A DNA stretch of 14,738 nucleotides from Syntrophomonadaceae bacterium (GTDB lineage Bacteria > Bacillota > Syntrophomonadia > Syntrophomonadales > Syntrophomonadaceae), in NCBI GenBank assembly GCA_012798055.1, contig JAAZOA010000049.1:1-14738 (forward strand), read 5' to 3'. The first letter of the stretch is position 1, and each line of letters begins with the position of its first letter. The notes below the pieces were generated by a model. It did not search any database, had not been told where the DNA came from, and was given only the letters and a program-made list of their open reading frames with translations. The translations under genes and the position numbers were made by a program. Below are positions 6,279 through 14,303 of this stretch, one piece after another.

Positions 6279-6307
6279 ATGATAGCACACTTTTGGGAAT
6301 ATAGCAA
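6279..6307 (-). promoter_or_regulatory. Promoter of the DEAD-box helicase gene
   Basis: Minus-strand TTGCTA (6302-6307), a 17-bp spacer and TATCAT (6279-6284) with an upstream TG making an extended -10. The start near 6272 leaves a leader of about 215 bases. Confidence 0.6.
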
Positions 6308-6377
6308 AACATGGCAGTTGGCAACTATCGGGGTAGCGCAATTGCCATAACTTCGGATTACACGATTCCAACCCTTG

Positions 6378-6902
6378 CTATGCAACCGCATTTATGCCCC
6401 CTACTTTGCCATAGGTTTTGGTTATCGGTTTCACGGACATATTGACTTTGCCGTCCTGTTCGATCAATGCATGCAGTCCCGGGAACTCTTTGCGGGGCAG
6501 GATGATGGTTAGGATCCATCTTTCCTTGCCTTCTATGCCATAGCCCAAGGTGGTAGTCACGTAATAACCGCGCGCCCTTAAGGTGTCGGCCAAGATCCTG
6601 CCGGATTCGGTCGGTTTGTAAACCTCGATTTCCAGCAGGCCCAAGGCAAGTACCTGTTCAATCCTGTTAGCCAAATAGACCCCCAATATTTTGCCCAGGG
6701 CAAAGGCCAAAATGAATCCATATCCGGATGAGGTCGATATCAGCTTGAACGCGTAAACCAATACCATGGCATCGACAAAAGTGATCAAGTAGACGGGCTT
6801 GATTGCCTTCTGCGCCAGGAAAACTGTCTTTAGATTCCCCAGACAAGTGCTGAACACATTCAGGGTGAAGATTATTAACAAAGCTATTATGGTATTTATC
6901 AT
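6378..6902 (-). CDS. UPF0316/YebE-like membrane protein with DUF2179 domain
   Basis: A 174-residue protein. Residues about 1-82 are hydrophobic and should form three membrane helices (around 3-21, 38-56 and 61-78), with NVFSTCLGNLKTVFLAQK after the first, typical of the DUF5698 half. Residues about 90-165 are a small soluble domain (LEIEVYKP, GYYVTTTLGYGIEGKERWIL) matching DUF2179, a fold related to PII-like ligand-binding domains. The family is widespread in Firmicutes; its substrate is not established. ATG 6902 is preceded by AAAGGAGAT. It has its own promoter and a terminator-like hairpin in its leader, which points to regulation by premature termination. Confidence 0.85.
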   Translation of the reverse strand: MINTIIALLIIFTLNVFSTCLGNLKTVFLAQKAIKPVYLITFVDAMVLVYAFKLISTSSGYGFILAFALGKILGVYLANRIEQVLALGLLEIEVYKPTESGRILADTLRARGYYVTTTLGYGIEGKERWILTIILPRKEFPGLHALIEQDGKVNMSVKPITKTYGKVGGINAVA

Positions 6903-6932
6903 GTATCTCCTTTCCTATAGAACAAAAAATAA

Positions 6933-6961
6933 AATGCCCCTGTACGAGCAACAGGAGCATT
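6933..6961 (-). promoter_or_regulatory. Terminator-like hairpin in the DUF2179 leader (candidate attenuator)
   Basis: On the minus-strand RNA the arms AAUGCUCCUGU and ACAGGGGCAUU form 11 pairs with one G-U, a 7-base loop and a following UUAUUUUUU. On the plus strand the same position is a mismatch, so the structure is built for the minus strand. It lies between the promoter (6995-7023) and the ribosome site about 15 bases downstream. No known riboswitch class was recognised in the short leader. Confidence 0.6.
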
Positions 6962-6994
6962 GGTTTCAATCCTGATAATTGTAACGACTCTATT

Positions 6995-7023
6995 ATTATG
7001 CCATATTGTTCGATTTTTATCAA
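6995..7023 (-). promoter_or_regulatory. Promoter of the DUF2179 gene
   Basis: Minus-strand TTGATA (7018-7023), a 17-bp spacer and CATAAT (6995-7000). Transcription would start near 6988, about 27 bases before the hairpin. The rest of the 6903-7219 gap shows only a small CAGCC/GGCTG hairpin just past the SOUL gene stop. Confidence 0.65.
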
Positions 7024-7219
7024 ACTGAGCCTCTTCTCCCCCACTCCCCTCAAACCGAAACACCCGACTTAAAGTGCTGCAAGATTTCAATCGCCTGATG
7101 AACTGATCAAGAATCTTTCTTAAAAGTATCACAATAATACTCGCGTCTCAGCGGTCTCTTAAACGAGAATGCACACAATATTCTACAAACTTACGGTGGG
7201 TAGCACAGCCATTGGCTGC

Positions 7220-7726
7220 CTAAATTTCGATATCGATAAGCAACTCATTTCTTCTCAAGAGTGGCAGCGAAAAGGGCGAATTATAACGGGCCAATTTGAA
7301 TGCACCGCTGGGTTTCAGGTTTTTTCTGGCGAGCCATTCTGTCAATATTTCTTCATAATGCCGCACTTCTTTTTCGTGAACTGTGCCTGAGAAGGCGATC
7401 GCAGCGGTTAGTGTCCCTTCTATTTTTTTCAATACTATCCTGGGATTATTGGGTCTCGGGATATTTTCAAAGGAATATTTATGAGGCATTACAAATTCAG
7501 TCGATGTATTTCCTGGCTTCAATTCGTTGATCACCGGAATGGTCATAGCAATTTTTTCGTGACTCACATTGTTGCCGCTGATGAAATCAAATACTTGCCT
7601 GAAACCACTATCATCCGATAGTCCATCTTGTTCAACCCCTGCTGTATAATAGGTTTCATATCGTCTCAGCTCTATGTCCCCATCTTTCTCCAGGACTTGG
7701 TATGCGGGCGTTTCATATCTTGACAC
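7220..7726 (-). CDS. SOUL-family heme-binding protein
   Basis: A 168-residue protein with the SOUL/HEBP hallmarks: an opening YETPAYQVLEKDGDIELRRYETYYTAG, then KIAMTIPVIN (about residues 57-66) where family members have a conserved K(I)xMTxPV, and a late WLARKNLKPSGAFKLARYNSPF (about 131-152). Family members bind heme or porphyrin in the cytosol; the bacterial role is undefined. No signal peptide is visible. The start is GTG at 7726 after GAGGAGG. A TATAAT lies on its upstream side near 7785, but no good -35. It is divergent from the carotenoid operon. Confidence 0.88.
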   Translation of the reverse strand: MSRYETPAYQVLEKDGDIELRRYETYYTAGVEQDGLSDDSGFRQVFDFISGNNVSHEKIAMTIPVINELKPGNTSTEFVMPHKYSFENIPRPNNPRIVLKKIEGTLTAAIAFSGTVHEKEVRHYEEILTEWLARKNLKPSGAFKLARYNSPFSLPLLRRNELLIDIEI

Positions 7727-7824
7727 AATTTTTCCTCCTCTCTGCCAGCCGACTCATACCCTAAGTTAACCTGCTCTCCCTATGTTATTATTATAGTTCC
7801 CGGCATAATCTTTTTCTCTGCTGT

Positions 7825-7853
7825 TTGATATCCGGATTTCAGCGGGGTATATG
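7825..7853 (+). promoter_or_regulatory. Candidate promoter of the carotenoid operon
   Basis: TTGATA (7825-7830), a 17-bp spacer and TATATG (7848-7853), the -10 being weak. The leader would be about 80 bases. It contains an inverted repeat, TCATTG (7894-7899) with CAATGA (7907-7912), that could be an operator. Confidence 0.45.
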
Positions 7854-7939
7854 ATAAAATCATTATATATGTCCCGAACCTGAATAATTCTTGTCATTGC
7901 AAGCCACAATGAATAGGTTATACAGAGGGGAGTCATAAT

Positions 7940-9439
7940 ATGCCCGGAATTAATGGCAAATCTGCAATTATTATCGGCGGTGGACTTGGTGGCCTCTCGA
8001 GCGCCATATCACTTGCCCAGAGGGGATATCAAGTTACACTTTTCGAAAAAAATCATCACTTCGGAGGTAAGCTGAACTGGCTGCAAACCGGAGGATTCCT
8101 TTTCGACCTGGGACCATCTATTTTAACCATGCCCCACCTATTCGAGAAACTTTTTGAAGCCAGCAGCCGTTCGATGGCCGATTACATACCTATCACCCGT
8201 TTGGATCTGGAATGGCGATCTTTTTTTACCGATGGTACTGTGATCGACCTTTATGGCGACCTTGATACTATGCTCCACAAGAACCCCAGCCTCCACGCCC
8301 GGGACCTTTTGGAATACCGGAACTTCCTGGAATATGCCCATCGTCTGTATGACCTCACTGAAAAGGGTTATTTTGCCAAAGGCCTGGATGATACCCGCGC
8401 TGTGCTTAAGTACCATGGTTTGGTCGAATCGCTAAGGGGGTTCGATTACTTTTCTTCAATGTATGACGGGATCGCGAAGCGCATCACTAATCAGCATCTG
8501 CGTGATATGCTGGCTTATTTTATCAAATATGTCGGATCATCTCCTTATGATGCGCCCTCGATTCTCAACATGATGGTATTTATGCAGCACCAGCAGGGCG
8601 TCTGGTATGTGCCAGGCGGAATGCATGGCATTGCCGATGGGCTGCAGAAGCTAGCCGAAGAAATCGGAGTTGAATTGCATACTGGCCAGGCTGTCCAACA
8701 CATTTTACATGACGGCCGAAATCATGTCACCGCCGTCGAATTGGCAGACGGCACAAGACTGTCCGCTGACTACTATGTCTCGAATCGGGAGGTCATCCCT
8801 ACCTATCAAGACCTGCTGGGCGAAGAACCTTCCTTTATCCGCCAGTTTGACCGCTTCGAACCAGCGTGCTCAGGATTAGTTCTGCATATCGGAGTTGACC
8901 GTCTTTACCCACAGCTGGCTCACCATAACTTTTTCTTTTCCGCCGATCCACGCAGCCATTTCAATAAGGTCTTTCATCAGCATGAGCTGCCTGATGATCC
9001 GACTATTTATGTCGTAAATGTCAACAAGACCGATCCTGGTCAAGCTCCAGCAGGACATGAAAACATCAAGATCCTGCCCCATATTCCCTATATACAGGAT
9101 CCGCCCTTTACCGGTGACGATTATCTTCAGCTTCGTGAAATCGTGCTTGTGAAATTGGAGAGGATGGGGTTGACAGATTTGCGTCAGCATATTGTGGTGG
9201 AAGACATGTGGACCCCGGAAGATATTCGTCGAATGTACGGATCTGACCGCGGCTCAATCTACGGGGTGGTCGCTGATCGCAAGAAAAACCATGGGTTCAA
9301 GCACCCTAAACAGAGCGTCAAATACGATAATCTATATTTTGTCGGCGGTTCAGTCAACCCTGGCGGCGGAATGCCGATGGTAACTTTGTGCGGCCAACAG
9401 GTGAGCGCCATGATCGGTCAGCGGGATCTGCTCGGTTAA
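7940..9439 (+). CDS. crtP: 4,4'-diaponeurosporene oxygenase (CrtP / CrtNb)
   Basis: A 499-residue FAD enzyme of the carotenoid desaturase superfamily. The dinucleotide fold opens at residues 13-18 (GGGLGG). Stretches such as WRSFFTDGTVIDLY, YVGSSPYDAP, LPHIPYIQDPPF, IYGVVADRKK and GGSVNPGGGMPMVT closely resemble Staphylococcus aureus CrtP as I recall it (497 residues). CrtP oxidises the terminal methyl group of 4,4'-diaponeurosporene to the aldehyde at the membrane and uses molecular oxygen, so the cell must meet oxygen at least at times. The start ATG 7940 follows AGAGGGGAG. The stop overlaps the aldH start by one base (TAATG), implying translational coupling. Confidence 0.93.
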   Translation: MPGINGKSAIIIGGGLGGLSSAISLAQRGYQVTLFEKNHHFGGKLNWLQTGGFLFDLGPSILTMPHLFEKLFEASSRSMADYIPITRLDLEWRSFFTDGTVIDLYGDLDTMLHKNPSLHARDLLEYRNFLEYAHRLYDLTEKGYFAKGLDDTRAVLKYHGLVESLRGFDYFSSMYDGIAKRITNQHLRDMLAYFIKYVGSSPYDAPSILNMMVFMQHQQGVWYVPGGMHGIADGLQKLAEEIGVELHTGQAVQHILHDGRNHVTAVELADGTRLSADYYVSNREVIPTYQDLLGEEPSFIRQFDRFEPACSGLVLHIGVDRLYPQLAHHNFFFSADPRSHFNKVFHQHELPDDPTIYVVNVNKTDPGQAPAGHENIKILPHIPYIQDPPFTGDDYLQLREIVLVKLERMGLTDLRQHIVVEDMWTPEDIRRMYGSDRGSIYGVVADRKKNHGFKHPKQSVKYDNLYFVGGSVNPGGGMPMVTLCGQQVSAMIGQRDLLG

Positions 9440-10848
9440 TGGGAGAGCTAGCTTTGCGGCAGGACTGGAACAAAATCCTGGAACGGCAGAAGAAATATGT
9501 GCGCTCCGGGCAGGGGAGCAGCATAGCCGAGCGGAAAAGACGACTGAAACTGCTCAAGGCAATGATCAAAGACCGCGAGGCGGAATGGATGGCGGCATTG
9601 GCTTTGGACTCGGGCAAGCCGGCTGTGGAGGCTTATGCTTCCGAAATTGCTGTCGTCCTCAATGAAATCGACTTCTTGGTTCGCCATATCAGGCGCTTAA
9701 CAAGTCCACGAGCCATATTGAGCACTAACTTATTTTCCCAGCTGTCCGGTATGCGGGCTAGTGTTACCAGGGAAGCCTACGGATCAGTCCTGGTCATCAG
9801 TCCCTGGAACTACCCTCTGCAACTGTCGCTGGTGCCTTTGTCCGGTGCTCTGGCAGCTGGTAACAGCTGCTTTCTTAAGCCTTCCGAACTTGCACCTGCC
9901 AGCGCGGAGCTTTTAAACCGGTGCCTAAGGGAAACCTTTCCTCCGGAAATTGTTGCGGTGGTCGAAGGTGATGCTCTCGTTGCTGAAAAACTACTCACCC
10001 TGCCGTGGGACGCAATTTTTTTTACTGGCAGCCAGCGTGTAGGCGCTCTCGTCTCTAAAGCCGCAGCCGGTCGCAATATACCTGCGACTTTGGAGCTGGG
10101 CGGAAAAAATCCATGTATCGTAGACTCTACTGGATTGAATGAAGCAACCGCCCGGCGGATTGTGTGGGGCAAATTTTTGAACGCGGGTCAGACCTGTATA
10201 GCCCCGGATACAGTATGGGTAGAAGCTTCCTGTCTTGAACCACTGCTGGACTTACTGGGTGGTCAGATCGAGGAGGCCTTTGGCACTGACCCGGCTGCCA
10301 GTCCAGATTATGGTCGCATCGGTCACCCCCGTCAGATGGAACGCTTGATCGAATTCTTGCAGCAGGGCCAGGTTCGTCATGGTGGTTCAGTGGACGTTTC
10401 GAGGAACTATGTGGCCCCTACCCTTTTGACTGGTCTGCCCGCCGGAAGCCCGATAATGTATGAGGAAATCTTCGGCCCCATCCTCCCTGTTTTACCTTAT
10501 GCATCGTTGGATGCGCTGATCGAATATTTGAGGTCCCAGCCAGAACCGCTGGCTGTCTACCATTTCAGCCGCGACAAATCGAACATCCGCGCTTTACGGA
10601 ACTCTTTGCGATGCGGTGCATTCTCTGTTAACCAGGTTATTCGTTATGCAGCCAGTTCAAAGCTCCCCTTCGGGGGGGTCGGAGCCAGTGGCTACGGTCG
10701 TTATCATGGAAAACACAGCATTTATAACTTCAGTTACGAAAAAGTGCATTACCGGGAATCTCTTTGGCCGGATTGGCGATTCCTTTACCCCCCCTACGGC
10801 AAGCAGTCGTTATCCGCTTTAAAATGGGTGCGGCGATGGTTTATTTGA
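9439..10848 (+). CDS. aldH: Carotenoid aldehyde dehydrogenase (diaponeurosporenal to the acid)
   Basis: A 469-residue ALDH-superfamily enzyme, near the size of class 3 ALDHs. Visible residues are PWN (Asn124), KPSE (Lys147), FTGS (195-198), Glu219 in ELGGKNP and the nucleophile Cys253 in NAGQTC, all present. The C terminus (RFLYPPYGKQSLSALKWVRRWFI) is aromatic and basic, like the membrane-tethering tails of class 3 ALDHs. Placed between crtP and crtQ, it should oxidise the terminal aldehyde made by CrtP to the carboxylic acid used by CrtQ. In S. aureus the corresponding aldH is outside the crt operon; here it is embedded. The start is the ATG sharing an A with the crtP stop; it has no good ribosome site of its own, consistent with coupling. 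Confidence 0.9.
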   Translation: MGELALRQDWNKILERQKKYVRSGQGSSIAERKRRLKLLKAMIKDREAEWMAALALDSGKPAVEAYASEIAVVLNEIDFLVRHIRRLTSPRAILSTNLFSQLSGMRASVTREAYGSVLVISPWNYPLQLSLVPLSGALAAGNSCFLKPSELAPASAELLNRCLRETFPPEIVAVVEGDALVAEKLLTLPWDAIFFTGSQRVGALVSKAAAGRNIPATLELGGKNPCIVDSTGLNEATARRIVWGKFLNAGQTCIAPDTVWVEASCLEPLLDLLGGQIEEAFGTDPAASPDYGRIGHPRQMERLIEFLQQGQVRHGGSVDVSRNYVAPTLLTGLPAGSPIMYEEIFGPILPVLPYASLDALIEYLRSQPEPLAVYHFSRDKSNIRALRNSLRCGAFSVNQVIRYAASSKLPFGGVGASGYGRYHGKHSIYNFSYEKVHYRESLWPDWRFLYPPYGKQSLSALKWVRRWFI

Positions 10849-10858
10849 ATACAGACAG

Positions 10859-12007
10859 GTGAGGCGATTTGAAAAAGGAGATCTGATTATCTTGGTCATC
10901 AGCAGCATAATCATTGCAGCCGCACTTGTCAGCGGTTTTCTGTTGCTTTGGCGCATCCCTTTGGTACAAAGTATTGACGGAATCGAGGACAAGCGGCCCG
11001 CCGAATCGGTCTCGGTAATAATCCCTGCGCGCAACGAAGCGCTTCGCTTGCCCTTGCTGTTGGAGTCATTATGTCAGCAGGAATTCCAGCCTGAGGAAAT
11101 AATCGTAGTCGATGACCAGTCTACCGACAGCACGGCTCAGATCGCCACGGCAGCCGGCGTTCAGGTCATCTCTGTAACAGAACTGGAGGATGGATGGATC
11201 GGGAAATCCAAAGCTTGCTGGAGCGGAGCTCGTTTATCGGCCGGTGAATGGCTGCTGTTCTTGGATGCTGACACCAGGCTGGTGAATCCTTTTAGCCTGC
11301 GCAGGCTGCTGATCAACTTTGAGACACTCGGCGGCCGAGGCAGCCTCTCGGTTCAGCCTTATCATACAGTGGTCCGATTTTATGAAAGTTTATCCGCTGT
11401 CTTCAATATCATAGTGATGGCCGGTATGAATGTATTCACGCCCTGGGGGACACGCGTACCTAGTGCCGGCCTTTTCGGGCCCTGTATGCTGTGCAGGCGA
11501 GATGATTACTTCAGAGTAGGAGGGCATGAGGCTATCCGCGGTGATGTAATGGAGGATCTTTCCCTGGGCCAGGCTTTTCGGAAGGGTGGTTTGCCTGTGC
11601 ACTGCTTGGGCGGCCGAGAGGTCATTTCTTTTCGCATGTATCCCGATGGACTTGCCCAACTTATCGAAGGCTGGACCAAAAACTTCGGGACCGCAGCTTC
11701 ATCAACCCACCCCTTGATCTTTGCAATGATCATTGCTTGGATCTCGGGTGGTTTTTCAACCCTGACCCTATTGTTATATGGAATCCGAGACAGCTCGCTG
11801 CTCTGGATTTCTGCCGGTATATTAGCCTATATGTTCTACGCGCTCCAATTATTGTGGCTGGCAAGGAAAGTAGGTAATTTTCATCCCATGCTGTTTACTG
11901 TTTTCCCAGTTCTGCTCGGATTTTTCACCCTGATTTTCCTGAAGTCTTTTTACCAGACCAAGGTCTTGCGTACCGTCAGTTGGAGAGGCCGGCAGGTCAA
12001 AGTCTAA
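10859..12007 (+). CDS. crtQ: 4,4'-diaponeurosporenoate glycosyltransferase (CrtQ)
   Basis: A 382-residue family 2 glycosyltransferase (S. aureus CrtQ is 375). An N-terminal membrane helix (about residues 8-31) precedes the catalytic domain: VSVIIPARNE (51-60), VVDDQSTDST (83-92), GWIGKSKAC (112-120) and the metal-binding DADT (136-139). MEDLSLGQAFRKGG holds the likely base region. Two or three membrane helices follow (about 290-355). CrtQ esterifies glucose to the carotenoid carboxyl group. The start is uncertain: GTG 10859 is the longest, ten bases after aldH, with weak ribosome pairing; TTG 10892 is in frame and has AAGGAG eleven bases upstream, which would shorten the N terminus by 11 residues. 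Confidence 0.9.
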   Translation: MRRFEKGDLIILVISSIIIAAALVSGFLLLWRIPLVQSIDGIEDKRPAESVSVIIPARNEALRLPLLLESLCQQEFQPEEIIVVDDQSTDSTAQIATAAGVQVISVTELEDGWIGKSKACWSGARLSAGEWLLFLDADTRLVNPFSLRRLLINFETLGGRGSLSVQPYHTVVRFYESLSAVFNIIVMAGMNVFTPWGTRVPSAGLFGPCMLCRRDDYFRVGGHEAIRGDVMEDLSLGQAFRKGGLPVHCLGGREVISFRMYPDGLAQLIEGWTKNFGTAASSTHPLIFAMIIAWISGGFSTLTLLLYGIRDSSLLWISAGILAYMFYALQLLWLARKVGNFHPMLFTVFPVLLGFFTLIFLKSFYQTKVLRTVSWRGRQVKV

Positions 12008-12050
12008 ACAGGACCTGGAATTCGGACCGCTGAAACGAGAGGACTAGTTG

Positions 12051-12544
12051 ATGTATATTTTTGAATTGCCAATTTTATGGACTATCCTCGCCGATTTCGC
12101 GGCTTGGTTTATCATTCATATGGGCAGTGCAATCCTGACCCTCAACCTGCCTGATCGCTTGTTCGATAACGACAATTACCTTTACCGCAGCCGCAACTGG
12201 GAAAAGGCCGGTGAAATCTGGCAAAACCTGTTTAGGGTCCGAGCCTGGAAAGACAGCCTACCGGACGGAGCTGCCGTCCTCAGGAAGGGGTTCCCCAAAA
12301 AAAGCTGCAGAGCCGGGATCCTGCCTATCTAGCTGTCTTCATCAGGGAGTCGCGCCGAGCGGAATTGACCCATTGGATAGCGATGCCGCCCACCCTGCTT
12401 TTCTTTCTCTGGAATCCTCCCCCGGTCGGCTGGATTATGATCGCATATGCACTGGCGGCTAATATTCCCTGTGTCGTTGCGCAAAGATATAACCGGGCTA
12501 GACTCCAAAGAATCCTGCAGAAAAAGCCTGACCATTTTAATTAA
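12051..12544 (+). pseudogene. crtO: Glycosyl-4,4'-diaponeurosporenoate acyltransferase (CrtO), split by a -1 shift
   Basis: The frame from ATG 12051 (AGAGGA seven bases upstream) gives an N-terminal membrane helix, then LNLPDRLFD, NWEKAGEIWQ and RVRAWKDSLPDG, the order of S. aureus CrtO (165 residues). It stops at 12332. The match resumes in the -1 frame just after a run of seven A (12297-12303): RESRRAELTHWIAMPPTLLF, then ANIPCVVAQRYNRARLQRIL, ending at TAA 12542-12544. One extra A would restore a full protein of about 164 residues. CrtO adds a fatty acyl chain to the sugar, the last step of staphyloxanthin synthesis. The shift may be a sequencing error, a real inactivating deletion, or a site of slippage; conservation on both sides suggests it is recent or not real. 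Confidence 0.85.
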
Positions 12545-14103
12545 CTTCTGCCTGTGAATGTGCTGCGGCTGGGATCAATATCCTGGTCAAAAACGTCCCG
12601 ATATTTAAATCCCAATCCCATGGTTTTGTCCTGAATAATCAGATTGGCAGCAATCCTGCCCGATTCATATATGGTAGGGAGACCGCTGCCTGGATGGGTT
12701 CCCCCGCCAGTTATATAGCAGTTGCCAAATTCCTCAAATTTGTTGTGCGGCCTGAAGTAAAGCATTTGGGTAAGCTTATGACTCAAGTTGAAGGTTGCAC
12801 CATTGTAGATTTTATAGTCTTTCTCCCAGTTATCTGGGGTGATGATTTTCTCCGCTTCGATATGCTCATCGATATCCGCCATTTCCGTTCTCGCTTTGAT
12901 TTTTTCGATAATGAGGTTGCGAAAACCCTGTTTCTTGTTCTCCCAGTCTATTCCACCGGTGGTATTGGCTACGGGTACCAGCACATAAATAGACGACTTC
13001 CCTGGCGGTGCCAGAGTAGGATCGATGATAGACGGATTCTGCACATAAAAGGATGGATCGACCGGCAGCGTTTTATAGTTATAGATTTCCTCAACATTTT
13101 TTTGATAATCATCGGCAAATATAATGTTGTGATGTGGCAGGTCATATTTCTTGTTCAGCCCCAAATAGAGCATAAAAGTGGAACAAGAATAATCGCGGCG
13201 CTTAAGATCTTCATCAGTGTACTTTTTACGGTCTTTTTTATTGACCATGCTGGTCATGGCATGGGCAAAATCAGCATTAATGACTACATAATCCGCCCTG
13301 ATCACCTGCCCATCAACTAGCCTGATCCCAACAGCCTTTTTATTTTCAGTAATGATCTCAGTTACTTCACTTGCCAGGCGGATCTGCCCGCCATTTTCTT
13401 CGATCACTTTCGCCATGGCCTTGGATATCTGGTTGAGTCCACCGATGGGATGATAAATACCCCCGTCATGTTCGATAAATGAAAGAATGGTGAAAGCGCC
13501 CGGGCATTCCCAGGGGGACATCCCCAAATATTTGGCTTGAAATGACATGGATATCCTCATATCCGGGTGGACGAAATACCTGGACAGCACCTGGTAGAGG
13601 GACCGCCCGATCTCGAAATCGGGGATAGCCTCGATAAAACGCAGCCGGAAAAAATGCAGGAGCGAATGATAGGGCGTTTTCAGACACTTGAAAAGTTTTG
13701 CAAATTTCTTGCCTTCCTGGGTGAGAAACCTTTCATAGTTTACTTCATCACCGGGGAAGGCCGCTTTGATGTTGGCTAACATCTGCTTGCGGTCGCGGGT
13801 GGGAAAGAATTCGATATTTTTGCTGCTGAATTTGAGGCGGTACAGAGGGTCGATTTCTTTCAATTCCAGGTAATCCCTGATGTTTCTTCCCGTGATCAGG
13901 AACATTTCTTCCAGCAACCTGGGCAGCATCAGAAATGTGGGCCCCGTATCGAAGGTGAAATCGCCTATCTGCAGGGCTGCATTTCTGCCGCCGATCACAT
14001 TCTTGCGTTCAAATACTTGCACATCATACCCTCTGTGCGCAAGCAGCATACCTGCAGTCAATCCGCCTGGCCCTGCCCCGATTATCAATACTTTCTTGGC
14101 CAT
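12541..14103 (-). CDS. crtN: Diapophytoene/phytoene desaturase (CrtN/CrtI family)
   Basis: A 520-residue FAD-dependent carotene desaturase. The nucleotide-binding fold is at residues 9-14 (GAGPGG), followed by GFDV-like FERKNVIGGRN and FDTGPTFLMLP. Later come YLGMSPWECPGAF, GGIYHPIGGLNQI, RDYSCSTFMLYLGL, HHNIIFADDY and the C-terminal flavin-binding GGGTHPGSGLPTI. It has about 25 residues after the last conserved helix, longer than S. aureus CrtN (502). In a C30 operon the expected reaction is stepwise desaturation of 4,4'-diapophytoene to diaponeurosporene, the substrate of CrtP; a C40 phytoene substrate is not excluded. I chose ATG 14103, with GGGGGG six bases upstream, over the TTG at 14124. 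It is convergent with crtO, the stop codons overlapping (12541-12544). Confidence 0.85.
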   Translation of the reverse strand: MAKKVLIIGAGPGGLTAGMLLAHRGYDVQVFERKNVIGGRNAALQIGDFTFDTGPTFLMLPRLLEEMFLITGRNIRDYLELKEIDPLYRLKFSSKNIEFFPTRDRKQMLANIKAAFPGDEVNYERFLTQEGKKFAKLFKCLKTPYHSLLHFFRLRFIEAIPDFEIGRSLYQVLSRYFVHPDMRISMSFQAKYLGMSPWECPGAFTILSFIEHDGGIYHPIGGLNQISKAMAKVIEENGGQIRLASEVTEIITENKKAVGIRLVDGQVIRADYVVINADFAHAMTSMVNKKDRKKYTDEDLKRRDYSCSTFMLYLGLNKKYDLPHHNIIFADDYQKNVEEIYNYKTLPVDPSFYVQNPSIIDPTLAPPGKSSIYVLVPVANTTGGIDWENKKQGFRNLIIEKIKARTEMADIDEHIEAEKIITPDNWEKDYKIYNGATFNLSHKLTQMLYFRPHNKFEEFGNCYITGGGTHPGSGLPTIYESGRIAANLIIQDKTMGLGFKYRDVFDQDIDPSRSTFTGRS

Positions 14104-14177
14104 TTCAATCCCCCCGTTTATCAAGCCAATCCTGGCATGAGGTTTGGTGACAAGTGCTGCATCAAGTTAATGCGATG

Positions 14178-14189
14178 ACTAATATTAGT
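14178..14189. promoter_or_regulatory. Perfect 12-bp palindrome between crtN and the cyclase-like gene
   Basis: ACTAATATTAGT lies in the divergent intergenic region, 75 bases upstream of the crtN start. A second inverted repeat, ATGAC with GTCAT, spans 14201-14220. Neither gene has a convincing -35/-10 pair, so these are only candidate control sites. Confidence 0.35.
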
Positions 14190-14303
14190 TTACCAAATAA
14201 ATGACTGGACTCATCGTCATGTTCAGGCTGCCCACACTACAGTTAAGATCCCCCGGTCTGTTAAAATAAATAATAACTGTTCATGTTAATGGGGGTACAG
14301 GCT

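Noticed and set aside
6933..6961. A known riboswitch in front of the DUF2179 gene.
   Set aside because: The leader before the hairpin is only about 27 bases, too short for the common aptamers, and no known consensus is seen.
12297..12303. A canonical programmed -1 ribosomal frameshift site in crtO.
   Set aside because: In the reading frame used, the A run does not fit the X XXY YYZ heptamer, and I see no clear downstream stem. Indel or polymerase slippage is more likely.
12694..13320. A long plus-strand frame of about 208 codons.
   Set aside because: It lies fully antisense to the desaturase, whose frame has all family motifs; no ribosome site or recognisable domain.
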